The position numbers and the translations under genes are program-made. Under the pieces are notes generated by a model. That model was not told where the DNA came from. It did no database searches and saw only the letters and a list, made by a program, of their open reading frames with translations. From JAMXLO01 sp963791495 (GTDB lineage Bacteria; Pseudomonadota; Alphaproteobacteria; Acetobacterales; Acetobacteraceae), in NCBI GenBank assembly GCA_963791495.1, contig CAWBST010000015.1, positions 124,001 to 188,000 on the forward strand: a DNA stretch of 64,000 nucleotides. The letters are read 5' to 3'. Shown one piece after another: positions 1 to 7,591 of the stretch. The stretch's first letter is position 1. The number at the start of each line of letters is the position of its first letter.

Positions 1-237
1 CTGCCCTGGGCGTTGCTGCCGATCGCGCTGCAGGAATCGGTCTTCGCCGCCATGGATCGAGCCTTAGTCCCAGGCGGGTTGTTCGTGACGTTCGGCTATC
101 CCCAAAGCCTTGTTCTGCCCGGCGCCTGGGCCCTTCGTCGTCGACTGCGCCGCGGCTTCGCCCATGTCAGCCACACTCCCGTGGTCTGGGGGAACGTGCC
201 GCCCGCCTTCGCGTATATCTGCCGCAGGCGGAGCTAA
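1..237 (+). CDS. SAM-dependent methyltransferase, C-terminal part (possible phospholipid N-methyltransferase)
   Basis: The reading frame is open at the left edge, so only the last 78 codons are present, ending in TAA at 235-237. The visible part has the late-strand motif of class I methyltransferases (RALVPGGLFVTFGY) and ends in VVWGNVPPAFAYICRR. This resembles the tail of rhizobial-type phosphatidylethanolamine N-methyltransferases, which end in a W-x-N-x-PPA-x-VY-like motif. The SAM-binding N-terminal half lies outside the window. A second methyltransferase follows 114 nt downstream on the same strand. The methyltransferase class is fairly secure; the phospholipid substrate is inferred from the C-terminal motif and the neighbour. 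Confidence 0.55.
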   Translation: MPWALLPIALQESVFAAMDRALVPGGLFVTFGYPQSLVLPGAWALRRRLRRGFAHVSHTPVVWGNVPPAFAYICRRRS

Positions 238-351
238 GCCCACCGCGCAGGGTAGGTGGGCATCGGCCAGGCATCGGGTTACAAGACGGCAACACCAGAC
301 AAATCGGCCCTGCCCTGCTAGCCGCACGGTCACGGGAGGAAGACAACCGAC

Positions 352-1008
352 ATGAGCGACATCCTAGACCGCCGCTCCCGACCGGGAGCAGCCATGGACG
401 CCGACGCTGTGCGTGCCGCCTACCGGCGCTGGGCCGGCATCTATGATGCCGTGTTCGGCGGCATCTTCCTGCTGGCACGCAAACGCGCCGTGGCCCTGGT
501 GAACCGCCTCCCCGGCCGCGAGGTGCTGGAGGTGGGCGTCGGCACGGGTCTCGCCCTGCCTTACTACGCCGCGGACCGACGGGTGACTGGCATCGATCTC
601 TCCGCCGAGATGCTGGCACAGGCCCGCAAGCGCGTCGCCGACCGCGAGATCGCCAACGTAACGGGTCTGCGCGAGATGGACGCGGAGGCGACCGACTTCC
701 CGGACGCTTCGTTTGACGTAGCGGTGGCGATGTTCGTCGCCTCGGTGGTGCCAAACCCGCGCGCGCTGCTGGCGGAGATGCGCCGCGTGGTCCGGCCAGG
801 CGGTAACATCCTGTTCGTCAGCCACTTCGCCGCCGAGAAGGGGCCGCTGTGGTGGCTCGAGCGGGCCATGGCCCCGGCGTCGCGCGCGCTCGGCTGGCAC
901 CCCGACTTCGCCCTGGAAGCGTTGTTCGCACCCGAGGACCTGCCGCATATTACGACAACACGCGTGCCACCGGCCGGCATATTCAAGCTCGTTCGCCTAG
1001 CCGCGTGA
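352..1008 (+). CDS. Phosphatidylethanolamine N-methyltransferase, PmtA-like
   Basis: Class I SAM-dependent methyltransferase of 218 aa. From about residue 15 it reads MDADAVRAAYRRWAGIYD, then the SAM-binding motif I LEVGVGTGLALPYY, an acidic motif GIDLSAEMLAQARKR and the post-I motif VVRPGGNILFVSH. This order matches Rhodobacter-type PmtA enzymes, which methylate phosphatidylethanolamine stepwise to phosphatidylcholine at the cytoplasmic membrane. Two starts are possible. ATG 352 has GGAGG 12 nt upstream. ATG 394 has GGGAG at better spacing and matches the usual N-terminus of the family. The gene ends in a cluster of hairpin repeats. A related quinone or generic methyltransferase is the main alternative. 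Confidence 0.72.
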   Translation: MSDILDRRSRPGAAMDADAVRAAYRRWAGIYDAVFGGIFLLARKRAVALVNRLPGREVLEVGVGTGLALPYYAADRRVTGIDLSAEMLAQARKRVADREIANVTGLREMDAEATDFPDASFDVAVAMFVASVVPNPRALLAEMRRVVRPGGNILFVSHFAAEKGPLWWLERAMAPASRALGWHPDFALEALFAPEDLPHITTTRVPPAGIFKLVRLAA

Positions 1009-1013
1009 CGCGA

Positions 1014-1197
1014 CCAGGGGCTCTGCCCCTGGACCCCGCCAAGGGCCGAGCCCTTGGGACCCGTCACTTGATTGGAGGGGGTGAGGGCCTATTGCGATGC
1101 TGGTTGCGCGCGCGATGGCCCTCACCCCCATCCAAGCCAAACGGATGGATTGCAAAGGCTTCGCCTTTGCTGGGGGTTCAGGGGGCAACGCCCCCTG
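1014..1197. repeat. Cluster of tandem hairpin repeats downstream of pmtA
   Basis: This noncoding stretch holds five inverted repeats in a row: CCAGGGGC/GCCCCTGG (1014-1032, 3-nt loop), CCAAGGG/CCCTTGG (1039-1057), a 13-bp arm GGGGGTGAGGGCC with its partner (1077-1129, 27-nt loop), GCAAAGGC/GCCTTTGC (1152-1170) and CAGGGGGC/GCCCCCTG (1179-1197). Such GGGGCTCTGCCCC units are abundant intergenic repeats in Acetobacteraceae and relatives, from general recollection. It lies between pmtA and the coxB promoter region and may terminate or stabilise transcripts. No gene was found from 1009 to 1283. Confidence 0.75.
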
Positions 1198-1283
1198 CTC
1201 CCTTGATCTCACGCACGCGGTCCGGTAGGCCACGCTATCGAGAGCCGGCCCGAGATGGGTCCGGGTTAGGGGACCGAAGCGGG

Positions 1284-2162
1284 ATGGATCGGCCGATGTC
1301 GCACTATCAGCGGCTGCTTGCCGCGCTGATGTTGCTTGTTGCCGCGCCAGGCGTGGCACTGGCCCAAGCGGTCGGTGCGCCGCGGCCGTGGGAGATGAAC
1401 ATGCAACCGGCCTTCGGGCCGGTGAAGGCTCACCAGATCGCGCTGCACGATCTGGTGCTGGTGATCATCACGTTGATCACTCTTTTCGTTGGCGGCCTGC
1501 TGGTCTGGGTGATGTGGCGTTACCACGCCAGCCGCAATCCCACGCCGACCCGCACCGCGCACAATACCTTCCTCGAGATCGCCTGGACGGTGGTTCCCGT
1601 GCTGATCCTGGTGGTGATCGCGATCCCATCGTTCCGCCTCGTGTATTACGAGGACCGCACACGCGACGCCGACCTCACCATCAAGGTGACCGGGCACCAG
1701 TGGTACTGGGAATACACCTACCCCGATAACAACAACATCGACTTCTCCAGCTACATCATACCGGATGACCAGTTGAAGCCCGGCCAGCTCCGGTTGCTCA
1801 CGGTTGACAATCAGCTTGTCGTCCCGGTCGGCAAGAATATCAGGGTGCTGCAGACCAGCACCGACGTAATTCATAGCTGGTTCATTCCCTCGCTCGGCGT
1901 GCAGCGCTATGCGATCCCTGGACGGACCATCGAGACATGGTTCAGGGTCGACCAGCCCGGCACGTTCTATGGCGAGTGCAACCAGATCTGCGGCACCAAC
2001 CACAGCCGGATGCCGATCGTTGTACGCGCGGTGCCGGAGAAGGAATTCGAGGCCTGGATCACCGAAGCGAAGACCAAGTTCTCGGATGCAGCACCAGGCC
2101 ATGCCCCCGGGCAATCGACCCGGGGGACCGAGCAGATTGCAGCGGCGGAGGTTCGGCACTGA
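1284..2162 (+). CDS. coxB: Cytochrome c oxidase subunit II
   Basis: Subunit II of the aa3-type oxidase, which takes electrons from cytochrome c through its CuA centre on the periplasmic side. The protein is 292 aa from ATG 1284; ATG 1296 in frame is equally possible. It has a signal peptide ending near ALAQA, two membrane helices around residues 50-75 and 95-115, and a cupredoxin domain. CuA ligands are visible: His197 (DVIHSW), Cys232 and Cys236 (ECNQICG), His240 and Met243. The residue that is usually Glu between the two cysteines is Gln234 here. The aromatic motif GHQWYWEY that accepts electrons is intact. It is the first gene of the oxidase operon, 32 nt before coxA. Confidence 0.97.
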   Translation: MDRPMSHYQRLLAALMLLVAAPGVALAQAVGAPRPWEMNMQPAFGPVKAHQIALHDLVLVIITLITLFVGGLLVWVMWRYHASRNPTPTRTAHNTFLEIAWTVVPVLILVVIAIPSFRLVYYEDRTRDADLTIKVTGHQWYWEYTYPDNNNIDFSSYIIPDDQLKPGQLRLLTVDNQLVVPVGKNIRVLQTSTDVIHSWFIPSLGVQRYAIPGRTIETWFRVDQPGTFYGECNQICGTNHSRMPIVVRAVPEKEFEAWITEAKTKFSDAAPGHAPGQSTRGTEQIAAAEVRH

Positions 2163-2194
2163 CCCGCCTGGTCGGCGCCTGAAGGAGACTTACG

Positions 2195-3787
2195 ATGTCG
2201 GCAGCCACTCACGATCACGCTCACGACCACCACGACCATAAGCCCGGCTTCGTCCTTCGGTGGCTATGCAGCACGAACCACAAGGACATCGGCACGCTCT
2301 ATCTCTGCTTTGCGGTGATCGGCGGCGTGGTGGGCGGCATCCTGTCGGAGATCATGCGTGCCCAACTCAACTTCCCGGGCAACACCATCGTCACGTCGGG
2401 ACAGGAGTGGAATACGATCATCACGTCGCATGGCCTGCTGATGATCTTCTTCTCGGTCATGCCGGCGACGTTCGGTGGCTTCGGCAACTGGTTCGTGCCG
2501 CTGATGATCGGCTCGCCCGACATGGCCTTCCCGCGCCTGAACAACATCAGCTTCTGGCTGCTGCCGCCGGCATTCCTGCTGATCCTCACCGGCTTGTTCC
2601 TGGGTGAGTCGGGCACCGGATGGACGCTGTATCCGCCGCTCGCGAACATAACCTACGAGCCCGGCATCGGTATGGATTGCACGCTGTTCGCGCTGCATCT
2701 GGCCGGCATCAGCTCGCTGCTCGGTGCCATCAACTTCATCACCACGATCTTCAACATGCGCGCGCCCGGCATGACGCTGCACAAGATGCCGCTGTTCGTT
2801 TGGGGCGAACTGATCACGGCGTTCCTGCTGCTGCTGGCGATCCCGGTGCTGGCCGGCGCCATCACCATGCTGATCTGCGACCGCAATTTCGGTACCGCCT
2901 TCTTTGATCCAGCCGGAGGCGGCGACCCGGTGCTGTTCGAGCACCTGTTCTGGTTCTTCGGTCATCCCGAAGTCTACATCATGATCGTGCCGGGCTTCGG
3001 CATCGTCAGTCACGTGATCTCGACCTTCAGCCGCAAGCCGATCTTCGGCTATCTCGGCATGGCCTATGCGATGGTGGCAATCGGCGTGATCGGCTTCGTG
3101 GTGTGGGCCCATCACATGTTCATCTCGGGGATCGACGTCGACACGCGCGCCTATTTCATGGCGGCGACGATGGTCATAGCCGTGCCGACGGGGATCAAGA
3201 TCTTCTCCTGGATTGCGACCATGTGGGGTGGCTCGATCGAGCTGAAGACGCCGATGCTGTGGGCGATCGGCTTCATCTTCTTGTTCACGGTGGGTGGCGT
3301 CACTGGCGTCGTCCTGGCCAATGCCGGCATCGACCAGATCGTGCACAACACCTACTACGTGGTGGCGCACTTCCACTACGTGCTGTCGCTGGCCGCGGTG
3401 TTCACGATCTTTGCCGGCTTCTACTACTGGATCGGCAAGATGTCTGGCCACCAGTACCCGGAGTTCTGGGGGCAGGTACACTTCTGGCTGACCTTCATCG
3501 GCGTCAACCTGGCGTTCTTCCCGCAGCACTTCCTCGGCCTGTCAGGTATGCCACGCCGCTATCCGGACTATCCGGAGGCGTTCGCCGGGTGGAACTTCGT
3601 CTCCTCGATCGGCGCCTATATCAGCGGCGTCGCACTGTTGGTTTTCCTGTACGTGCTGTGGCGCACCTTCACCTCAAGGGAGCACGTCGCGGACAACTAC
3701 TGGGGCGAGGGTGCGACGACCCTGGAGTGGAGTGTATCCTCGCCGCCGCCGTTCCACACTTACGCGGAACTACCGCGCATCCGCTGA
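2195..3787 (+). CDS. coxA: Cytochrome c oxidase subunit I
   Basis: Catalytic subunit of the haem-copper oxidase, 530 aa with twelve membrane helices; it reduces oxygen to water and pumps protons. Landmark residues are present: the low-spin haem ligand region SHGLLMIFF, the CuB/Tyr crosslink motif WFFGHPEVY, the CuB histidines in WAHHMF, and the haem a/a3 ligands in VAHFHYVLS. The N-terminal tail is His-rich (HDHAHDHHDH). The start ATG has AAGGAGA upstream at normal spacing. It is followed after only 4 nt by ctaB, which makes the haem this subunit needs. Confidence 0.98.
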   Translation: MSAATHDHAHDHHDHKPGFVLRWLCSTNHKDIGTLYLCFAVIGGVVGGILSEIMRAQLNFPGNTIVTSGQEWNTIITSHGLLMIFFSVMPATFGGFGNWFVPLMIGSPDMAFPRLNNISFWLLPPAFLLILTGLFLGESGTGWTLYPPLANITYEPGIGMDCTLFALHLAGISSLLGAINFITTIFNMRAPGMTLHKMPLFVWGELITAFLLLLAIPVLAGAITMLICDRNFGTAFFDPAGGGDPVLFEHLFWFFGHPEVYIMIVPGFGIVSHVISTFSRKPIFGYLGMAYAMVAIGVIGFVVWAHHMFISGIDVDTRAYFMAATMVIAVPTGIKIFSWIATMWGGSIELKTPMLWAIGFIFLFTVGGVTGVVLANAGIDQIVHNTYYVVAHFHYVLSLAAVFTIFAGFYYWIGKMSGHQYPEFWGQVHFWLTFIGVNLAFFPQHFLGLSGMPRRYPDYPEAFAGWNFVSSIGAYISGVALLVFLYVLWRTFTSREHVADNYWGEGATTLEWSVSSPPPFHTYAELPRIR

Positions 3788-3791
3788 TTCG

Positions 3792-4700
3792 ATGAGCGAG
3801 GCGGTCACAACACAGACGGCCGAACTCGGCGACTGGATCGCGTTGCTGAAGCCACGGGTGATGACGCTGGTGGTGTTCACCGGGCTGATCGGCCTGTTGA
3901 TCGCCCCCGGTCATCTAAACCCGGTGCTGGCACTCACCGCGGTGCTGTGCATCGCGGTCGCGGCCGGCGCATGCGGCTCGATCAATATGTGGTACGACCG
4001 CGACATCGACGCGGTGATGCGGCGTACACGCAACCGGCCGATCCCTGCCGGCCGCATCGAGCCAGGTGCGGCGCTCGGATTCGGCGTCACACTTGCGATC
4101 GGCTCGGTCATCATGATGGGCCTGGCGGTGAACCTCGCTGCGGCATCGGCGCTCGCGTTGTCGGTGCTGTTCTATGTGTTCGTGTATACGATGTGGCTGA
4201 AGCGGCGCACGCCGCAGAACATTGTCATCGGCGGCGCTGCGGGGGCGTTCCCGCCGGTGATCGGCTGGGTGGCGGTGACTGGTTCGATGGATCTGCTGCC
4301 GCTGATCCTGTTCGCCATCGTGTTCTTCTGGACGCCGCCGCACTTCTGGTCGCTGGCGCTGTTCGCCAACGCCGACTACCAGCGCGCCGGCGTGCCAATG
4401 CTGCCCGTTGTTGCCGGCGCGAAGGAGACGCGGCGGCAGATCGTTGTCTACACGCTATTGCTGGTGCCGCTGTCGCTGCTGCCGTGGCTGATCGGCTTCT
4501 CCGGTCCGGTTTACGGGCTGGCGGCGCTGGTGCTGGGGGGCGGCTTCATCATCAGCGTGTGGCGTGTCGCGCGGGATCGGCAGGATGCGTCTGGAGTGAG
4601 CCTGACCAACGATGCACCGGCTCGGGTGGCGTTCAAGTACTCGATCCTCTACTTGTTTGCGCTGTTCGCCGCGCTTGCCGTCGATCGGCTGACCGGGTGA
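3792..4700 (+). CDS. ctaB: Protohaem IX farnesyltransferase (haem O synthase)
   Basis: UbiA-superfamily integral membrane prenyltransferase of 302 aa that attaches a farnesyl group to haem B to give haem O for oxidase assembly. The first Asp-rich motif is NMWYDRDIDAVMRRTRNRP near residue 65 and the second conserved loop is YQRAGVPMLPVVAGAKETRR. Several hydrophobic helices follow. The start ATG 3792 (MSEAVTTQTAELGDW) lies 4 nt after the coxA stop, so translation is probably coupled. Longer in-frame readings run back into coxA and were not used. Confidence 0.96.
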   Translation: MSEAVTTQTAELGDWIALLKPRVMTLVVFTGLIGLLIAPGHLNPVLALTAVLCIAVAAGACGSINMWYDRDIDAVMRRTRNRPIPAGRIEPGAALGFGVTLAIGSVIMMGLAVNLAAASALALSVLFYVFVYTMWLKRRTPQNIVIGGAAGAFPPVIGWVAVTGSMDLLPLILFAIVFFWTPPHFWSLALFANADYQRAGVPMLPVVAGAKETRRQIVVYTLLLVPLSLLPWLIGFSGPVYGLAALVLGGGFIISVWRVARDRQDASGVSLTNDAPARVAFKYSILYLFALFAALAVDRLTG

Positions 4701-4704
4701 ATGG

Positions 4705-4827
4705 GTGGCGCGCGATCCGGATGACGAGCGCCGGCGACGAGCGCGCAACTGGGCGATGCTGGTGGTGCTGTTGGTGCTTTGCGCGTTGTTCTACGCCATC
4801 ACTCTGGTGAAGATGACGAAGTCTTAG
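4705..4827 (+). CDS. coxF: CoxF-like cytochrome oxidase assembly protein (40 aa)
   Basis: A short gene starting with GTG 4 nt after the ctaB stop and ending with TAG at 4825-4827. The product begins VARDPDDERRRRARNWA and continues into one hydrophobic helix (MLVVLLVLCALFYAITL) with a basic tail VKMTKS. A charged N-terminus plus one membrane helix in the slot between ctaB and ctaG is the signature of the small CoxF protein of alphaproteobacterial aa3 oxidase operons. Its exact role in assembly is not settled. It is easily missed by gene finders because of its length and GTG start. Confidence 0.85.
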   Translation: MARDPDDERRRRARNWAMLVVLLVLCALFYAITLVKMTKS

Positions 4828-4855
4828 ATGCATGGCTGCATACATATTGTCACCA

Positions 4856-4905
4856 CCGCGAAAGTGGGGGCCAGCCAACCCGGGGCTGGATTCCCGCTTT
4901 CGCGG
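4856..4905. repeat. Nested palindromic repeat between coxF and ctaG
   Basis: Outer arms CCGCGAAAGTGGG (4856-4868) and CCCGCTTTCGCGG (4893-4905) enclose an inner hairpin CCAGCC/GGCTGG (4871-4889). It is a member of the widespread 'CCCGCGAAAGCGGGAA' intergenic repeat class. It separates coxF from ctaG by 96 nt in an operon that is otherwise packed with gaps of 4 to 54 nt. Confidence 0.75.
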
Positions 4906-4923
4906 GATTGACGTGGGGGCGCG

Positions 4924-5517
4924 ATGCGCACCAGTAACCGCACCATCGGCATAACATTGGCCGCCGTGATCGTCGGGATGGTCGGCGTCTCCTTCGCATC
5001 GGTGCCGCTGTATCGCGTGTTCTGCGCGGTCACCGGCTACGGCGGCACGCCACAGATTGGCAAGGAAGCGGCCCCAGGCTCCACGCACCAGTTCATCACA
5101 GTGCGCTTCAATGCCAACACCAACCCGAACCTGCCGTGGGACTTCCGTCCGGCGCAGGACGAGATACGCTTGCCGCTGGGCGACGAGCATCTCGCCTTCT
5201 ACACCGCACGCAACGAGGCCAAGACGCCGGTGACGGGTGTCGCATTGTACAATGTGACGCCCGACACCGCAGGCAAGTATTTCCACAAGACCGCCTGCTT
5301 CTGCTTCAACCAGCAGACGCTTGCCGCCGGCCAGCAGATGCAGTTCCCGTTGAGCTTCTGGGTCGATCCCGAGATCGCCAAGGATCCCAACACCGCGGAC
5401 ATCCACACGATCACCCTTTCCTATACCTTTTATCGCACGTTGGAAGACGCGGAGAAGTCTGGCGCACTCGCGCAGGCGGGTCCGCATGTCGGTCCGCTGA
5501 AGACGCAGACCCCTTGA
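4924..5517 (+). CDS. ctaG: Cytochrome c oxidase assembly protein CtaG/Cox11
   Basis: Copper chaperone that delivers copper to CuB of subunit I. It has 197 aa with one N-terminal membrane anchor (residues about 6-25) and a periplasmic immunoglobulin-like domain. The copper-binding motif CFCFNQQTL sits near residue 122, and the family pattern VPLYRVFCAVTGYGG near the start is intact. The start ATG at 4924 has only a G-rich stretch (GTGGGGGC) as ribosome-binding site, abutting the upstream repeat. Position between coxF and coxC is standard for alphaproteobacteria. Confidence 0.96.
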   Translation: MRTSNRTIGITLAAVIVGMVGVSFASVPLYRVFCAVTGYGGTPQIGKEAAPGSTHQFITVRFNANTNPNLPWDFRPAQDEIRLPLGDEHLAFYTARNEAKTPVTGVALYNVTPDTAGKYFHKTACFCFNQQTLAAGQQMQFPLSFWVDPEIAKDPNTADIHTITLSYTFYRTLEDAEKSGALAQAGPHVGPLKTQTP

Positions 5518-5571
5518 ACCCTCAGATTATTTCGTGATGATGCGCCAGCGGCTTGGGAGAACAGGTTCGGC

Positions 5572-6420
5572 ATGAGCGACTCGCACGGCACCACCACGGT
5601 CGAGAATTCCGGTCTCCGGCAGCCGTATCATCTGGTCGATCCGAGTCCCTGGCCGATCACCGGCTCGATCGGTGGCCTGCTCACCGTCCTTGGCATCATC
5701 TTCGCGGCGCATTACGGCAGCTATATCACACTGGTCGTCGGCGCGATCGTCGTTCTTGGCACCATGTTCTTCTGGTGGCGCGACGTTGTCCGCGAAAGCC
5801 GCACACCCGGGCTGCATACGCCCGTTGTGCGGCTCGGCCTGCGCTACGGCATGCTGTTCTTCATCACTTCCGAGGTGATGTTCTTCGTCGGCTTCTTCTG
5901 GGCGTTCTTCAATTTCGCCTTGTTCCCCGAGACGCAGGGCAACGGGGAGACGATGTGGCCGCCCTCTACCATCCACACCTTCGATCCGTTCCATGTGCCC
6001 GTGCTCAACACGATGATCCTGCTGCTGTCCGGCACCACGATCACCTGGGCGCATCACGGCCTGCTGGAGAACGACAAGAAGACGCTGGTCACCGGTCTCG
6101 GCCTCACCGTTCTGCTCGGCCTCAGCTTCACGCTGTGCCAGGCGATCGAGTATTCCGACGCGCCGTTCAAGTTCGTCGGTGGCGGCATCTATCCCTCGAC
6201 CTTCTTCCTTGCCACCGGCTTCCACGGCTTCCACGTCATCGTAGGCACCTGCTTCCTGATCGTCTGCTGGTTCCGCGCCCGTGCCGGCCACTTTACGCCG
6301 GAGCGCCACTTCGGCTTCGAGGCCGCCGCCTGGTACTGGCATTTCGTCGACGTGGTCTGGCTGTTCCTGTTCACCTGCATCTACTGGTGGGGCGCCAGCG
6401 CTGTCGTCGCCCCGCACTGA
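5572..6420 (+). CDS. coxC: Cytochrome c oxidase subunit III
   Basis: Seven-helix membrane subunit III, 282 aa, which stabilises the catalytic core of the aa3 oxidase. Typical features are the HPYHLVDPSPWPI-like N-terminal segment, the conserved EVMFFVGFFWAFF helix, the HTFDPFHVPVLNTMILLLSG segment, and the C-terminal YWHFVDVVWLFLF motif. It is 54 nt downstream of ctaG and 8 nt upstream of the DUF983 gene. Confidence 0.97.
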   Translation: MSDSHGTTTVENSGLRQPYHLVDPSPWPITGSIGGLLTVLGIIFAAHYGSYITLVVGAIVVLGTMFFWWRDVVRESRTPGLHTPVVRLGLRYGMLFFITSEVMFFVGFFWAFFNFALFPETQGNGETMWPPSTIHTFDPFHVPVLNTMILLLSGTTITWAHHGLLENDKKTLVTGLGLTVLLGLSFTLCQAIEYSDAPFKFVGGGIYPSTFFLATGFHGFHVIVGTCFLIVCWFRARAGHFTPERHFGFEAAAWYWHFVDVVWLFLFTCIYWWGASAVVAPH

Positions 6421-6428
6421 ACTCGGGG

Positions 6429-6788
6429 GTGGCGCAGCCGGCGCCTTCACTGCTGCATGTGGCGCTGGCCTGCCGCTGTCCTCGCTGTGGCAAGGGAAGG
6501 CTGTTCCGCAATCTGCTGGACGTGCGTGATCACTGCGAGGTTTGCGGCCTCGACCTGCGCGCGCATGACGCCGGTGACGGCGCCGTGGTCGGCGTGATCC
6601 TTGTGCTGGGTGCCATCGTGGTGGGGCTGGCCTTCTGGGTGGAGTTCCGCTTCTCCCCGCCGCTCTGGCTGCACGCGGTGCTGTGGCCGGTGGTGACGAT
6701 ACCGCTCGCCGTGCTGATGATGCGGCCGGCGAAGGCGGCTCTAGTAGCGGTGCAGTTCCGACATCGCACAACCGAGATGGGCTTGTGA
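6429..6788 (+). CDS. DUF983 zinc-ribbon membrane protein
   Basis: A 119-aa protein with an N-terminal four-cysteine zinc ribbon (CRCPRCGKGRLF then CEVCGLDL) followed by two hydrophobic helices (VVGVILVLGAIVVGLAFWVEF and LHAVLWPVVTIPLAVLMM). This is the DUF983 family, regularly found between ctaE/coxC and surf1 in alphaproteobacteria and presumed to help in oxidase biogenesis; its activity is unknown. The start is GTG 6429, 8 nt after the coxC stop with GGGGG before it. Longer readings in this frame run through coxC and are not genes. Its stop codon lies inside a hairpin repeat. Confidence 0.88.
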   Translation: MAQPAPSLLHVALACRCPRCGKGRLFRNLLDVRDHCEVCGLDLRAHDAGDGAVVGVILVLGAIVVGLAFWVEFRFSPPLWLHAVLWPVVTIPLAVLMMRPAKAALVAVQFRHRTTEMGL

Positions 6789-6845
6789 TGGCCGGAACAA
6801 GTCCGGCCATGACGGTTGAAGACCGGGCATGCCCCCGGAAGCATG
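6788..6845. repeat. Hairpin repeat, copy 1, before surf1
   Basis: ATGGCCGGA (6788-6796) and TCCGGCCAT (6802-6810) form a perfect hairpin with loop ACAAG, overlapping the DUF983 stop codon. The unit continues as a GC-rich tail and ends in CATGC directly before ATGA of the next gene. A second copy lies at 7536-7590 before the carboxypeptidase gene. Confidence 0.75.
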
Positions 6846-6846
6846 C

Positions 6847-7533
6847 ATGATCCTGCGCCGGCTGCTGTGGCCCGGCGCGATGGCGGCGGTGATGCTGGCG
6901 CTGCTGCTGGGTCTCGGCACCTGGCAGGTCGAACGCCTGCACTGGAAGCTGGGCGTGCTGGCTCAGATCGCACGCGCCGAGGCCGGGCCGGCTGTACCAG
7001 TGGGGGCTCAACCGGATCCTTACACCAAGGTTCAGGTGACCGGCATGCTGCGCGACGACTTGTCGGCCTCCTACGGCGCAGAGGTGCGAGACACGCCCGC
7101 AGGCACGCAGCTTGGCACCCAACTGATCGTGCCGCTGGAACGCGACGAGGATGAGATCATCCTGGTCGATCGCGGCTGGGTACCCGACAAGCGGCCGCGT
7201 CCGATCGCGCGCGCGGAAGGCGACGTGACAGTGGAAGGCTACGTGCGGCCAAGTGACAAGCCTGGGCTGTTCAGTGCCCCGGACAACCCGGCGACACGGC
7301 AGTTCTACACGCTGGACACAGCGGCGATCGGCGCGGCGCTCGGCCTGCAGCACGTCGCACCGTTCGTCCTGGTGGCGCTGGGGCCTCAGCCGCCGGAACG
7401 CTATCCGGACCCCGCGCGCCACCTGCCGAGACCGCCGAACAACCATCTGTCGTACGCGATCACCTGGTATGGCCTCGCCATTGCGCTCGTGGTGATCTTC
7501 ATCCTTTGGGCAAGAAAGGCGCTGAACGCATGA
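6847..7533 (+). CDS. surf1: SURF1 family cytochrome oxidase assembly protein
   Basis: Inner-membrane assembly factor for haem insertion into subunit I. It has 228 aa with an N-terminal helix (AAVMLALLLGLGTWQVERL, with the conserved GTWQ), a periplasmic domain containing the family motifs GTQLIVPLERDEDEIILVDRGWVP and PNNHLSYAITWYGLA, and a C-terminal helix (ALVVIFILWARK). ATG 6847 is chosen because it sits at the same place relative to the preceding repeat as the next gene's start. An in-frame ATG at 6829 lies inside the repeat. Confidence 0.93.
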   Translation: MILRRLLWPGAMAAVMLALLLGLGTWQVERLHWKLGVLAQIARAEAGPAVPVGAQPDPYTKVQVTGMLRDDLSASYGAEVRDTPAGTQLGTQLIVPLERDEDEIILVDRGWVPDKRPRPIARAEGDVTVEGYVRPSDKPGLFSAPDNPATRQFYTLDTAAIGAALGLQHVAPFVLVALGPQPPERYPDPARHLPRPPNNHLSYAITWYGLAIALVVIFILWARKALNA

Positions 7534-7535
7534 TA

Positions 7536-7590
7536 ACCGGAACAAGTCCGGTCATGACGATGGAAGGCCGGGCTGGCGCCCGGGACCATG
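7536..7590. repeat. Hairpin repeat, copy 2, before the carboxypeptidase gene
   Basis: ACCGGA/TCCGGT with loop ACAAG (7536-7552), then a tail similar to copy 1 that again ends CATGC-ATGA at the next start codon. The two copies flank surf1 exactly. Confidence 0.72.
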
Positions 7591-7591
7591 C

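Noticed and set aside
849..1283. N-terminal extension of coxB into the repeat cluster
   Set aside because: The frame is open but runs through pmtA and the hairpin repeats. The signal peptide and family start place the beginning at 1284 or 1296.
5553..6428. Long N-terminal extension of the DUF983 gene through coxC
   Set aside because: The first 290 codons are an off-frame reading of coxC. The zinc-ribbon protein starts at GTG 6429.
5527..7545. A 672-codon open frame on the minus strand across coxC and surf1
   Set aside because: It lies opposite well-identified genes in GC-rich DNA, has Arg/Pro/His-rich composition and no recognisable domain. It is a codon-bias shadow. The same applies to the long minus-strand frame opposite coxA (2264-3529).
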